Assembly: GCF_000313135.1 (NCBI RefSeq)
Contig: NW_004457313.1
Location: 243,688 to 307,687, forward strand
Source of the DNA: Acanthamoeba castellanii str. Neff
Lineage: Eukaryota; Discosea; Longamoebia; Acanthamoebidae
Length of the DNA: 64,000 nucleotides
Direction: 5' to 3'
Shown: positions 1 through 11,029 of the stretch, one piece after another
Position numbering within the stretch: the first letter of the stretch is position 1
How the letters are laid out: each line of letters begins with the position of its first letter
The notes under the pieces: model-generated
Told to the model about the DNA's origin: nothing
The model's input: the letters and a program-made list of their open reading frames with translations, nothing else
Database searches by the model: none
Made by a program: the position numbers and the translations under genes

Positions 1-1708
1 TCGCTTCGGTCGAAGAAGGAGCGGGTGGGCTCGGTGGATGAGTGAAGCACAACGCACTGATCGTGGTCGTCGCCGCTGAACACGTACACGGGCCGCACGT
101 CGTCGATGATCCGGCGCGAGAGATGCGGCGCGACCAGGCACTTGTAGGAGAAGCCCTGGCTGTCGGGGATCTGCGGCGAGTTCTTCCGGAGAGGGCCGCA
201 CGAGGCGGTCTGCGGGCGCCACAGCGGGACGTGCGTGAGGAGTACGCGCGGACGCAGCGGCGACGCACCGGCTACAGCCACGCCATAGACATCATTAAGC
301 TTGCAACGCACGCACGCGACACAATTGGGGGTGCGCGAGCCATCGAACCGTTTCGGATGTCTTGAAGGAACGCGATGGTCTTGTCGTACGAGCGCTGGTC
401 CCACTCCTCCATCTCCAACGCGGCCGAGGAGAGCAACACGAATTCGAACTCGCCCACCCGCACGCTGGGACACGCCAACACAACACCACCACGATTGCAT
501 GGTGAAAAAAACGACGTACGTCGCAAGTGATGACACGACAACCCCGACTCGGACAGAGTCAAAGAAGGTGGTACCGGTTGTTGATGGGTCCAAACGTGCG
601 TTCATAGCGCTCGGTGAGAGACGCAACGTTAGTGACCTGAAAGCCCACGTCGTGATTGCCTAGGCAAGTCGAATCACTGTTAACAGTGAAAGCCATCAAT
701 GGGGCTGAACACGCGCTTGTGCAGGCCGTTCGTAGGAGTAGGTACGCTACCCGAGATGGTGTACATGCGAGTCACGGGATCGACGAGGCTGAACACGCGC
801 CGATACCGCTCCACTTCGCCCTCGTACTCCTCGTCCTTGAGCCTGTCGCCACCACCACGACCACCACCAGATCAGATCAGTGATCAGCTGCTCCCAGGAG
901 CCACGCAAGCCAGACCGGCGTCAATCGTTATTACGAAGGAGGCCCGGCCTCGCGGGTTTGTTGTTACCATTTGGTGGAGTCAAGCAGGTCGCCCAGCACG
1001 AATACGTGGGTGGGAACCAGGTGCCTCTGCAGGAAGTAGAAGCTACGTCGCATGTACAGATCCGAGTAGAACTGAATCGCGTCGGCCAGCACCCCGCCTG
1101 GAGAAGCTCTGGTCAGGCTCAGCCCACCGGGTGAAGTCAAGGCCTTGGTGGTGCGGTTCACCGTCGTACCTTTGGAGGTGAAGCGGTACGAGTACCGGTC
1201 GGTCAGCTGTGGGTCGGCGATGAGCGCCACGTGAGTGGTCTGGCCGCGAGTGGCCGTGGCGGGGGGATGGTGATGAGCCGCGGGCCAGCGGCAGGCGAGG
1301 AAGGCCATCTGGAAGACGAGAAACTCGCACCACAGCATCGTGATTGCCCAGACCGCCTGTGACAGGGCCAAGTGGCACAAGCAGGCTCAGCACCACACAA
1401 AAAAGAGGGGCAGACCCGCGGGGGGGGGGCGGACCAGAAGACACAGCAAAGCGGGCGATGCTTGCGACACCAGCTGCCGTACAAGAGCGAGGGGGGCTGA
1501 CCATGCTTGTCGGCCACCGTTCTGGTTGATCTGCAGATGTAAGTGCAAGTCAAGCCTCAACAAAGATGTTTGGGGGGGGTACTGCAGTTGATTTTCGGTG
1601 GGGACGGGCGAGGGACAGGGCGATGCCGGCGTTCGCGTCGCCGAAGTCAGCCGCGGCTTCTTCGTCCACAACCCAGGAAGCACCACCGATGACCTTGCGC
1701 TGCAGCAT
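1..1708 (-). CDS. MPPE1/PGAP5-like metallophosphoesterase, C-terminus cut by window edge
   Basis: Metallophosphoesterase of the Cdc1/Ted1/MPPE1 group, which removes ethanolamine-phosphate from GPI glycans in the ER/Golgi. Read on the minus strand, an N-terminal membrane segment (AVWAITMLWCEFLVFQMAF) resembles that of MPPE1. Then come ADPQL (about 1215), GDLLD (about 970), GNHD (about 655), LTHVPLWR (about 215) and SGDDHDQC (about 65), in the order of the dimetal site. Introns begin GTAC or similar. The certain coding part starts near 1365. A 42-codon phase-0 exon beginning with ATG at 1708 and ending before GTACCC at 1582 may be the first exon, followed by one starting at ATCAACCAG. That 5' part is a guess, and a G-homopolymer near 1421-1430 makes its frame unsafe. 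The 3' end lies outside the window. Confidence 0.85.
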
Positions 1709-1899
1709 TCCCGCTGCTGCCAACCTCCATGAAACCAGGACACTGGTTGATCAAAGCCGGCCCTTGTCTACCCTGAATTCCTCTGGCTACTGCAGACACA
1801 GAGGCAATGATGATTGGGGGGCAGAAAAAGCTCCAATGGCGCTTACGAATAAAAAAACATTTTCGCCGTCGACAAGAATCCCTGGGTGGCGAGCAAGGC

Positions 1900-1904
1900 A
1901 AAAA
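1900..1904 (-). terminator. RNA polymerase III oligo-T terminator of tRNA-Ala
   Basis: Five T on the minus strand begin five bases after the tRNA discriminator base, the normal Pol III stop signal. Confidence 0.8.
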
Positions 1905-1909
1905 GACAT

Positions 1910-1982
1910 TGGAGGAGAAGGGTATCGATCCCTTTACCTCTCGCATGCTAAGCGAGCGCTCTACCATCTGAGCTACACCCCC
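1910..1982 (-). tRNA. tRNA-Ala (anticodon AGC)
   Basis: A 73-nt intronless cloverleaf. The D arm begins GTAGCTCAGATGG, the anticodon stem is CTCGC/GCGAG around loop TTAGCAT (anticodon AGC), and the T arm is AAGGG/CCCTT around ATCGATA. The acceptor stem has G3 opposite U70, the alanine identity pair, and A73 as discriminator. Pair 6-67 is U.U, the only mismatch in the acceptor stem. CCA is not encoded, as expected in a eukaryote. It is decoded as alanine GCU (and GCC by inosine). Confidence 0.96.
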
Positions 1983-3278
1983 GTTACTTGGTGGCCACAA
2001 GTATTCTGTTTTTCAAAGGGGTGCTCAGACGTTACAGCGGCAGACCAAGCAGGAAAAAAGGAGATATACTGAGCTAGGACGGCTGCATGTTCGGCAGTGC
2101 GGTTATAGTGGGGATCCCTTCTTGAGAGGCCCCAAGAAGCAGTTTGATTCCACCGTCGGCATCCCCCCGCCCGCGGCCGAGGAGTTCGTGACCAAGAGGG
2201 GTAGAGGTGCCCGTGTCGCCCCTTCAGCAGTACAAGCTCGCATCGCGCGCCCGAAAGGCAGACGAACATTTTGTTTGGCGTTTGCTCCTCCGCCGGCATT
2301 AGGCAAGTGGTTACCGGTCAACACCACGACGGGGAGGAGCTGCAGACTTCCACCAGCAACACCACCAACACTAGACCTATGGCGTCCGCGGACGGGTGCG
2401 TCCGGCCGCTGGCCAAGAGCCGAACGAAGCGCTACCGGTATGTGAAGCCCTCCCCCTCCCCCTTTGAGAAGACGACCACAACAAAGAAGAAGAAGGAGAA
2501 GGCTGCTCACTTGTTTGTTGGTCTGGACCCTATGCACAGGTGGTCATATTTGTGGTTTATTGTGTACTAGTCGTTCATCATTTGTAACCCGCAGCAGCGA
2601 AAAGATGAAAGGCAAGCGGGGGGGGGGGCGAAGAAACTCTTGGTGTAGTTGTGGTCGAGCACCACTCGATGGCGGGCTCACCATCCCAAGCTGTGCTTAC
2701 AAGCTGAGAGAGGGAGAGTAGTCGTACAGGCACACGTCCTTGGGGCGGGGCGGGCGGGCGGTAGTAGAGCTGCTAATCTTGTTGCAGAAGGGTGAAACGA
2801 TGAGGATGCCATGAGTCGTCAGGATCGATGTTCAAAGTCGTCAAGAGTGGTGCGTGAAAGCTGTGATGTTGGTGGTGCCCATCGAGCTCGATGGGCAAGG
2901 GGGGAGGAAGAAGTAAAAGAAGAGTTGTTTCGATTTGTCCCCAAAGGCGCGCCGTTTGCCAGCTCTTGATGCTCTAACATCTCTAGGGCTCAGGCTTGAG
3001 ACCGAGAAGATGAGGTGGAGAGAGGGGGCGAGAGAGGTGTGGTGCACCACCGCGTTGCTTTCATCTCTTCCTCCCCCGGCCCCCTGAAGTGTTCGAGTTT
3101 TTACTTTATTTGTGTGATCGTGATTGGTGCCCTTTTCCTCCGCTTCCCTTTTTGGGCACTGTGTTTTTGGGGTAACGTGGCCAGTCGCCGTGACCTTCGC
3201 GAGGACCAAGAAGGTGGAGCGTTGGCCTTTTTCTTTTGTCGTTTCAACCTACAAGCAAGTAACACACAGCTCACCAAC
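1983..3278. other. Intergenic, no supported gene
   Basis: No reading frame here shows a recognisable family or a chain of in-phase exons. A G+C-rich stretch at about 2120-2450 is open on both strands without convincing content. It is followed by AC- and G-rich simple sequence. The last 250 bases probably hold the promoter and 5' UTR of the gene at 3279. Confidence 0.5.
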
Positions 3279-4615
3279 ATGATGAACAACACTATCATGT
3301 TTGCCGTTTGGTTCTTGGCTATGTTGACCCTCACGATCGGGTTCCTCTTCACCACCGCCAGCCCAACCTTCGCCACCATCGACTCGGCCGTTCGCAAGGA
3401 GCAGTCGATCGTACCTCTGGCCAGCTTCACTTCTACCAATGACGACCACTTCTGGTCGTTGTTGGTGGCGAAGTCTGCCCGCTCCACGAAGGAGGTTCCG
3501 CCGTTCCGCGTCGGCCGCCATTACATCACGACGGAGAAGAGTCTGTGGACCCTTTCGGTCGAGCAACGACACCACTACACCATGTGTGTGGTGCTGTTCG
3601 ACATGGTGATCATCGCGTTGATCACCACCGTTCTCACCAAGGCCATCAACGTACGTCCCATTTACTCAGTTGTGCTTTTGATTATTATCGTTTATTATTC
3701 TGCATTTGATTAATCGCAACAACACACATTAGAAACGCACGGAAGCCGCCCGACAGCAATGGGCGGCCCACTTGCTGGCCATTGTCGAGGCGGCAGTCGA
3801 GACGGCCAAGAGGGCCAAGGAGCTGGCCGAGGCCCCCAAGATCACCGCCGAGGAGACGCACCCGCTCGCCTCCCAAGAAGAGATCCCCACCAAGGAGACG
3901 CGCCCGCTCGCCAGCCTGCTCAAGGAGGCCAAAGGCGAGATCGCCTGCCTCAGCACGGCGATGTGCGTGAGCGAGGAATGCCAACAATCTGAAGTCATGA
4001 CGGTACGCTTCTGGCCACGTCGCAATTGTTTGCTGATTGTGTTTTCATTAATTAATTAAAACTACACAACAATTAGGAGGAGGCGCACGATGACAACGAC
4101 GAATTTCAACTCAACCCAATGCTGATGGGCCAGTTCATCGACGTGGTCGACCTCCCTCCTATGTACGTCCTTAATACTTCTCCCGATTTGTTTGATTGAT
4201 TGGCCGCCTCTAATCTGGTTGTTCATCATCATCTCATTCATGCAGCGACACCAACTGGTACGAACGGGTCAAGAATCAACGTGAAGAAGAAGAAGAACAA
4301 GACCAAGAGATCGACGATGCGGAGGAGTGGGTCGTACTTGAGGACCTCCGCGGCCGCCACGCAGGCCCCGAGGAGGCCCCGCTCAACCCGATGACCATGG
4401 GCCAGTTTTTCGACGTGGCCGACCTCCCGCCGGTGTACGATCAACAGCTCCAGGCCGTACTCAGCCGGCTGCCCGCCGCCCTCCTGTACGCGCTCTCTTT
4501 CTCTTTCTTGCTCGCGTCGTCTGCTCTGAACTCGTTCGCTAACCGTTTGGGTTTACGTTCAAACAGGAACGCGACTGACTTGAGCGAAGGTGGGATGTGG
4601 GCCACCATCGCCTAA
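3279..4615 (+). CDS. Unrecognised two-TM protein with a duplicated C-terminal motif
   Basis: Not recognised. Five exons join in phase to about 338 residues: 3279-3650, 3733-4002, 4077-4162, 4246-4485 and 4567-4615. Donors are GTACG and acceptors (Y)AG. An N-terminal hydrophobic segment (FAVWFLAMLTLTIGFLF) and a second one near residues 103-122 (CVVLFDMVIIALITTVL) suggest an integral membrane protein. Exon 2 is helical and rich in Ala, Glu and Lys, with a doubled phrase around THPLAS/TRPLAS. Exons 3 and 4 each carry NPMxMGQFxDVxDLPP, an internal duplication separated by a Glu/Asp-rich linker. The start is the first of two adjacent ATGs at 3279. The intron at 4486-4566 is a multiple of three without a stop, so its retention would still be read through. 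Confidence 0.7.
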
Positions 4616-4852
4616 CCGCCACCGCCAACCCTCGAGCAGACGGAGGAGAGCGCGATCGACCTCGACCGCCAAAAAAAAAGAAAAAGAAAGAAAGAAAAGA
4701 GAGAGAGGAACGACGGGCGACGGACGACCGGCACGACCGGCAAGAAGAACACAACCACCATCAACTACTACAACTACAAAAACAACGAAGACGACCACCC
4801 ACCGATTATCTCAAGATCGGCGCGTGGTCACCATCATCAGCGACCACGATAA

Positions 4853-5600
4853 GGGCGAGGACCAGCGCACCCTTCCCGTACGTCCCTTCACTTTCACTTT
4901 GCTGCTTCTCAATTTGCTTCCATTCACGAACTGACTTCTCATGTTTCTATGTTACGCGTGCGACAGACGCGGGAAGAAGAGTAGCCTGGCCTCGAGCAGT
5001 GGCGGCATTCCGGGCCACAGAGCCCGATGCGCCGACCGCCCGCGATTAGGGCGAGGACCAGCGCACCCTTCCCGTACGTCCCTTCACTTTCACTTTGCTG
5101 CTTCTCAATTCTCTCTCGTTCACGAACTAACTTGGAATATTTCTATGTTATGCGTGCGACAGACGCGGGAAGAAGAGTAGCCTGGCCTCGAGCAGTGGCG
5201 GCGGCATTCCGGGCCACAGAGCCCGATGAGCCGACCGTCAGCGATTAGGGCGAGGACCAGTGCACCCTTCCCGTACGTCATTCAACCTCTCGCTCTATGT
5301 GTGCGGCTTCCATTCACTGACTAACTTATAATATATTACCCGCACCACAGAAGCGGGAAGAAGCGCAGCCTGGCCTCGAGTGGCGGCAGCATTCCGGGCC
5401 ACAGAGCCCGATGCGCCGACCGCCAGCGATTAGGGCGAGGACCAGCGCACCCTTCCCGTACGTCTTTCACTTTCACTTTCACTCTGCTGCTTCTCACTTC
5501 TCTCGTTCTCTCATTCACGAACTAACTTCTCATGTTTTCAATGTATGCGTGTTGTTCCACATGCAACAGACGCGGGAAGAAGCGTAGCCTGGCCTCCAGG
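4853..5600 (+). repeat. Tandem array of four exon-intron cassettes (about 185-199 bp units)
   Basis: Units begin with GGGCGAGGACCAG at 4853, 5049, 5248 and 5433, the fourth being truncated. Each contains a GTACGTC donor after CACCCTTCCC, a pyrimidine-rich intron-like stretch (CACTTTGCTGCTTCTC), an acceptor-like ACAG, and an exon-like block CGGGAAGAAGMGYAGCCTGG...CATTCCGGGCCACAGAGCC. Exon blocks are about 107-110 nt, not all multiples of three, so repeated inclusion would shift frame. The array follows the 3' end of the 3279-4615 gene after an A/G-rich tract (about 4672-4710). It could be a degenerate extension of that gene or untranslated. Confidence 0.8.
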
Positions 5601-5950
5601 GGGAACGGTAGATGTACAGGAACACGGAGAAGATGATGACGACGACATGTAACGAGCATCAACTACTGGCGACAGTGCGATCCCGAGCAATGCCGGGCCA
5701 TCAAACAATGGTCCGGGTTGCGTTGATGCGACCTTGCGTGTCTTCCAATTTCTTCTTCTCCTCCTCCTTTTTGTTCTCCTTCGTAAGAGAACCAAACCAA
5801 ATCGATTGTATCCTCAAACTCGCCCCATTTCTTCTTCTTCTGCTCAAGGTGCGGCCTTCCAAACCGCTGTGAGAGCACCAGGTGCACGAGCAAGTGGGGG
5901 TGGGGTGGTAATACGTGGTCCACACATACCTCCGGGTGGGGTACGGTGCC
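5601..5950. other. Spacer between cassette array and P450 remnant
   Basis: A pyrimidine-rich stretch (about 5745-5785, TTC/CTC runs) and G-rich sequence with no coherent frame. It may contain remains of the missing P450 N-terminus, but nothing is recognisable. Confidence 0.4.
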
Positions 5951-6965
5951 GATGCGCAGACCCTAAAGTTGGCCGCTGGTGGGCATCCTGCCGCGCGCGC
6001 TCGTCAACAGCGACCGCATCCTGGAGCTCAACCAGGAGGCCCACCTCCAAGTACACCCCTCGCTCTACACGCTTTTTCAGCACCGCACACGCCTTCTTCG
6101 TTTGGCACCACCACCTCGACTACGTTTTGGCACCATCTTCCCCCGTTTGGCTCCATCTCACGCCCCCCCCCCGAGCGGTGCGAGTAGTACGGGGACGTGT
6201 CTCGTGGAGGCTGGTGCACCTGCGCGGATGTCGATCGCTGATCCCGAGTGCCTCAAGTGGGTGCTGCAGACCGTCAACTTCCGCAACTACGAGAAGGACC
6301 CCCACTTGGCCCACCTCCTGGGTCCGCTCCTCGGCCACGGCATCTTCGTGGCCAACGCCGACGCCTGGAAGCACCAGCGGTATTCCCCCCCCCCTTCTAC
6401 CCAACAGCAAAGAACGAAACGACCGTTAACGCTTCGCTTCGCTCTGTTCGACTCTTCATCGCAACTGTGACTGCGCGCAGGACGACGGACTCTTCCGGAC
6501 TGAGAGCATCAAGGACATGCTGCCTGTCTTCGTCTCCGGCGCCCAGACCGTGATCGCCACACTTGAGCGAGTTGCTGACGCCGAACCGATAGACCTCTAG
6601 AGCCTCTTCATGGTACACCCATCACCCCACGACATTTGCTCCCCCTCATCGCCTTTTTTCACTTCATGCGCTGCGGTCGATCAGAGGTACACGCTTGACT
6701 CGATCGGGCTTGTCGGGTTCGGCCACGACATCGGTTCCCTCCATCGCCCCGTCGAGTTCTCTTATCTGTACCCACGCCGTCATTCCCACGTCTGTCGTTT
6801 TCGTTTTATTGTTCTTTTTCGTTCGTCTCTTTGCCGAGATCGACAAGCGGGCCTCATCCCTCCGCGAATACGTGCTGGGGTGGGGCGGCGGCCTGGAGGC
6901 GGACATTGCCCGAATGGACCAGTTCGTGCTGGGCATCATTCGCCTGCGCCGGGCCGAGCATAGTT
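5951..6965 (+). pseudogene. Truncated cytochrome P450
   Basis: P450-like exons in order: WPLVGILPRALVNSDRILEL (about 5972-6048), then a block ending GHGIFVANADAWKHQR (about 6247-6379), then a block containing LFRTESIKDMLPVFVSGAQ (about 6485-6600). These are followed by TLDSIGLVGFGHDIGSL (about 6690-6740) and LFAEIDKRASSLREYVLGW (about 6830-6890). These match the proline-rich region, helix C WxxQR and the region before helix F-G of CYP86/CYP704-like enzymes. Damage: a TAA just before WPLVG, an in-frame TAG at 6598-6600, and a phase mismatch across the intron after WKHQR. The I-helix, ExxR and the heme-binding FxxGxRxCxG are all absent. Neighbouring genes look intact, so this is probably a true remnant. 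Confidence 0.75.
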
Positions 6966-7235
6966 GTCATGTGGTACGAATGGAGATGATGTGATGAACG
7001 ATGCGTTATACAACATGGGAATACTGAGGCCAGCTGCTTGTTCGTGTGGTGTAACGCCTAGGAGGGGACAGCGGAGGCTTGTCACACTGTACAGTGGCAT
7101 CTTGGGAATGCGCGGCATGTACGGAATGGGGAGGAATGTGTACGACTGCGACAGTGCTCTGGGCAATCAAATGCGAACACTCCTATAAAAGGCGCATAGG
7201 GCCATTCACTCTCGCCATAGGTACGTTATGACAAC
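6966..7235. other. Convergent spacer
   Basis: Short intergenic region between the P450 remnant and the 3' end of the minus-strand Nudix gene. No gene or structured element was seen. Confidence 0.4.
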
Positions 7236-8946
7236 TTAGTCGTTTGGGTTTGCAGTTACAGCTACAAACTGGGTGGGGCACGGGCTTTTGGGATAGAATG
7301 GCTTGGCCCTGGCTGACAGAGGAGCTGAGTAGGTAGCTGGAGTGGGCTTTGCTGTATGTGGCGAGCGCTGGTGCTTGACAGTCGAGCGGGGCGGTGTTGT
7401 GTGGTAGGACCTTGCAGGCGACTGCCCGCCAGCGCTGGACCCGTGTGGTGGCCCATGTGGTGCTCGGTAGGGCGAGCGCCGCGCTGGCGAGGTGGTAGAG
7501 TCGAGTGGGGGCACGGCGTGCGCCTGGCCCTTGACGACGCTCTGGAAGTAGCGCGACAGGTGGACCACAATGTCGGCGCTGAAGCGGAACACAGGGTAGG
7601 GCCTGCCATCATCGGCGCCGTAGACTGCGCGGTCTGCCGGAGCGCGACGGCCGACAGCCTTCAGCAGGGCCGGCAGGGACACCCAGTGCAGGGAGTCCAT
7701 CTCGCTGCCCTCCTCCCGCGTCTCCAGCTGCCTGTACTGCTCGGCCAGCTTTGTCGTCCATTCTGAATGGGGGCGGAGAGCAAGAGATGGTAAGTCATTG
7801 AACCAGCTTCATGTGGGTGAATCCCATAGCTATGCCGTACCAGGTGCCGGGTAGGGCAGATGATACAGGAACAAGACGTACTTGCCAGCTGTGCATAGCA
7901 AAGCAAAACGAGGGATGTTTAGCGCTTGATCGCACACACACATACACATAGGCGCAAATGGTCAGGAGAATACACGTACGAGCGAACCAAAGTACTCGCC
8001 GCCGATCGGCTCCATCGCGGCAGTGGTCCAAGAACGGCTGCGCTTGGTCCTGGCAGAGCAGAGCAGAGCAGAGAGAGGGTGCGGGATAAGGGTGAGCATC
8101 GATCGGGTCGAGACATTGGATGTGGGCGGCGTGTGTGTGTCTGCACGCGTACCGGCAGCAATCGCCCCGTCTCCTCCCAAAACTCACGCCAGGCAGTCTC
8201 CGCAGCAGAGCCGTCACTGTCTTCGCGCTTGCCGCCTGCACAGATTCAGCCGCACGTGCCAACAACATGCGTCAGGCCATGCACGCGACGCAGGCCAAAG
8301 CGGGCTTTAGCATACCAAAGAGGTTGATGTAAACCTCGTCGGTCTTGACCTGCTTACGCCGGGTCTCGCAGCCGAGCAACACGTAGGGCACCGGCACACC
8401 GCCTTTCGTGGCTGCAGCGCTCGGCGCTGTGCTGCTCTTCTCGTCCGCGCCACCACCACCGCCACCGTCCTCGTCTTCGCTCTCGTCGCCAGGCTTGGCC
8501 TCGCCCTGCTTTGCGGCTTTGGGCGGCGGACCCACCAGCCCGCCGGGTGGCGGCGAGGTGAAGAAGGCGATGGGCAGGATGCCGGCGGCCTTGAAGCTGC
8601 GCTCCTCGTCTTCCTTGAGATGGATGCCCAGGTAGGACGGGTTCACCGGCACACCACCGCGGGCGGGGCTCCTCTGCGGTGACGACGATGGCGGCTGGGT
8701 GGCGGGTGACGGAGGGGTTGGAGGAGGGGCAGAAGAAGTGGAGAAATGGCCAGCGGGGGGCGAGGTGGAGATGCCACGGAGGGCGCAGTAGTAGAGGAGG
8801 ACGGTCTCGGGCGACGTCATCGACGGATGCTTCGATCTTGCCTGGAATGATCGCCGTCGCAGAATGGATGCGGATGAAGAAGCAGAGACCCGACGAAGGG
8901 CGACTGGTCGCACAAATCTATCAAGCACGGGGCCTCCCCTGCGCAT
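7236..8946 (-). CDS. Nudix hydrolase, possibly mitochondrial
   Basis: Hydrolyses a nucleoside diphosphate linked to another moiety; the substrate cannot be told. The Nudix box is rebuilt across an intron: exon 1 ends ...VYINLFG and exon 2 begins GKREDSDGSAAETAWREFWEETG, fitting Gx5Ex7REUxEExGU with the catalytic glutamates. Before it lie GILPIAFF and VPYVLLGCE, the first strands of the fold, separated by a Pro/Gly/Asp-rich insert. Later exons give GKYVLFLYHLPYP and KLAEQYRQLETREEGSEMDS, then a long Ser/Pro-rich tail ending at TAA 7236-7238. The first ATG (8946) gives an Arg/Ser-rich 42-residue leader that could be a transit peptide. ATG 8820 is the alternative. The gene is divergent from the flavoprotein at 9127. 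Confidence 0.82.
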
Positions 8947-9126
8947 GAGGTATTTTGTTCTGTAGTTTTTCTGGGTACCCAGCTATTTTTTAAACTATTT
9001 TCTTATTTTATTGTCTGATTATTATTTATTTTTAATGCTTGCGTGACGGAAGCGAAGCGACGTCAGACGCTCGCTTGGAAACAGAACACAAAGAAGCCAG
9101 GCCGCCCATACACAGACCGGGAGGAG

Positions 9127-11029
9127 ATGGCCTTGTTCGTGTGGGTGGTGCTGCAGTGCGCAGCCCACTACGGATTCGTGTTGATCTTTTCCCTCTTCGC
9201 TTGCCTTCTCCGGCTGTGGGGGCTGGCCGCTGGTCTCACGAAGGTACCGCACCCCCTTTCAACAACAAAATGGACTTTATTTTTTATTTTATTGTAAATT
9301 TTATTTTATTTTTTAAACACACAACTCAGCGGAAGCGCAGCCAAAGAGAAAGGGAAGTGGTCATTGTCGGCGGAGGGTTTGCCGGCGCGTATGTAGCAAA
9401 GGCGCTCGAAGACTGCTTCCGCGTGACGCTCGTCGACAACAAGGACTACTTCGAATTCACGCCTAGTGTGCTCCGCACCATCGTCGAACCTAATCACGGT
9501 ACTGTGCCCTGACCGGTCGCATTGACTAACGTCTCTTGCTCATGCCACTCTCGATCGCCAGTGAACTCCATCCAGATACGGCACAGGGAGTATCTCAACT
9601 TGAAGCGATCTCGGGTGGTGCTGGATAGCGTCACAGATGTGAGAGCGGACCACGTACTGACCGCGAAAGGAGTACGTGGCTCGCCTCCCCGTTCATTCAC
9701 GCAGCAACAACTCATCTCTTACCCGCAGGAAATCGGATTCGATTATCTGGTTCTCTGCCTGGGCTCCACCTACAGCACGCCATTCAAGGCGTCTTCGGTC
9801 ATCATCTCCAACAGGTACCTAGCCGCTCCGTCTGGCCCGTCAGACGCCAAGTCGCGCACTTGGGTGTCTCGGCTGACTGTCTGTTCAGAGGGGAGACTTT
9901 GAGCGGGTGCTTCCAGGACTTGTCCGCAGCCGAGTCGGTGCTGATCATTGGCGGCGGTATAGTTGGTACGTACCCCAGCTGCTCCAGTTTCTCGTTCGTT
10001 TGTTACCTCATCATCATTCTTGCAGGCGTGGAGCTGGCCGCAGAGGTGGCTGAACATTTTCCACACAAGGACATTGTCCTCGTGCATTCGGGTCCGCACT
10101 TGATGAACGGAAGGGGGACCGTTCCCCCGAAAGCTTCCGCCTATGCGCGAAGGTGCGTATTTCCTTGTACTATGCCCATTGGTCATCCACACGCTTACAA
10201 TGGGCGCAAACACAACAACAGGTGGCTTGAAAGCAAGGGCGTGCGAATCATGTGCAACGAGCGTGTGGTCGAGTTCGGCACGAAAGGTACTGCGTGTCCC
10301 TTCGACAACTTCCCGTGCTGTATGACCACTAACGTGTCCCTTGCCCCTCGCCCCCATTTAGATTGCCCTCGCTTCGTGACCGACAAGGGAACCACCATAG
10401 AAGCCAGCCTGGCATTCCTCAGCACCGGCATAGTTCCCAATTCCTCCTTTCTACGCGATGGCCTGCTGGCGCCCTATCTGGACCCCAAGTATGGCCAACA
10501 ACGCACCCATCAACGTGCACAGATCAACTTACACTCGCTTTGTTGTTATGTTGGGTGGTTGTCGTCATGCAGGGGCTTCATCATGGTCAACTCTCATCTG
10601 CAGCTGCGGCACCACCCCAACATCTTCGTGTGCGGTGATGTGATTGCGGTCGATGAGGAGAAGCTGGCACAGACGGCCGAGAAGCACGCGGCGATCGTCG
10701 CCAAGAACATTCACCTGCTCGCCCGGACAGAAGACACCGGCGCTGCCACTGTCGCCGCCAGCAGCAAGGAGAAGGTCGACGTCGACCCTACCGACGCTAA
10801 GCTGCTGGGCAAGGCCAAGGACGTCGAAGCCACCAGCAACAAGGGCGACCTGATCGCCGCCACGCGACCACTCGGCCTCGCGGTGTACGACCCCGCCGAC
10901 CTGCCGATCCTCATCAGCCTGGGCAAGTACGCCGGGGCGCTCACCTGGCGCGGCTGGGCGCTCACCGGCTTCCTCCCGGCCGTCATGAAGGAGTTCGTGG
11001 AGTGGAAGGTCATGGTGCGCCCGCGTTGA
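9127..11029 (+). CDS. AIFM2/FSP1-like FAD-dependent oxidoreductase
   Basis: NAD(P)H:quinone oxidoreductase of the apoptosis-inducing-factor-like type II NDH family. About nine exons. The N-terminus from ATG 9127 is a hydrophobic anchor (about residues 2-36). Exon 2 (9330-9498) carries the FAD-binding VVIVGGGFAGAYVAKAL and DNKDYFEFTPSVLR. A later exon pair restores the NAD-binding VLIIGGGIVG/VELAAEVAEHF across an intron at about 9966-10025. Near the end, NIFVCGDV and a following QTAEKHA give the second FAD contact. The C-terminal DPADLPILISLGKYAGAL region is of the type seen in AIFM2 homologues. Introns 1 and 2 were checked for phase (0 and 1). Whether it acts like animal FSP1 on coenzyme Q is inference. 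Confidence 0.88.

Noticed and set aside
2103..2537. Open frame on the minus strand in the 2.1-2.5 kb region
   Set aside because: No recognisable family, open on both strands, and no in-phase partner exons. Left as intergenic.
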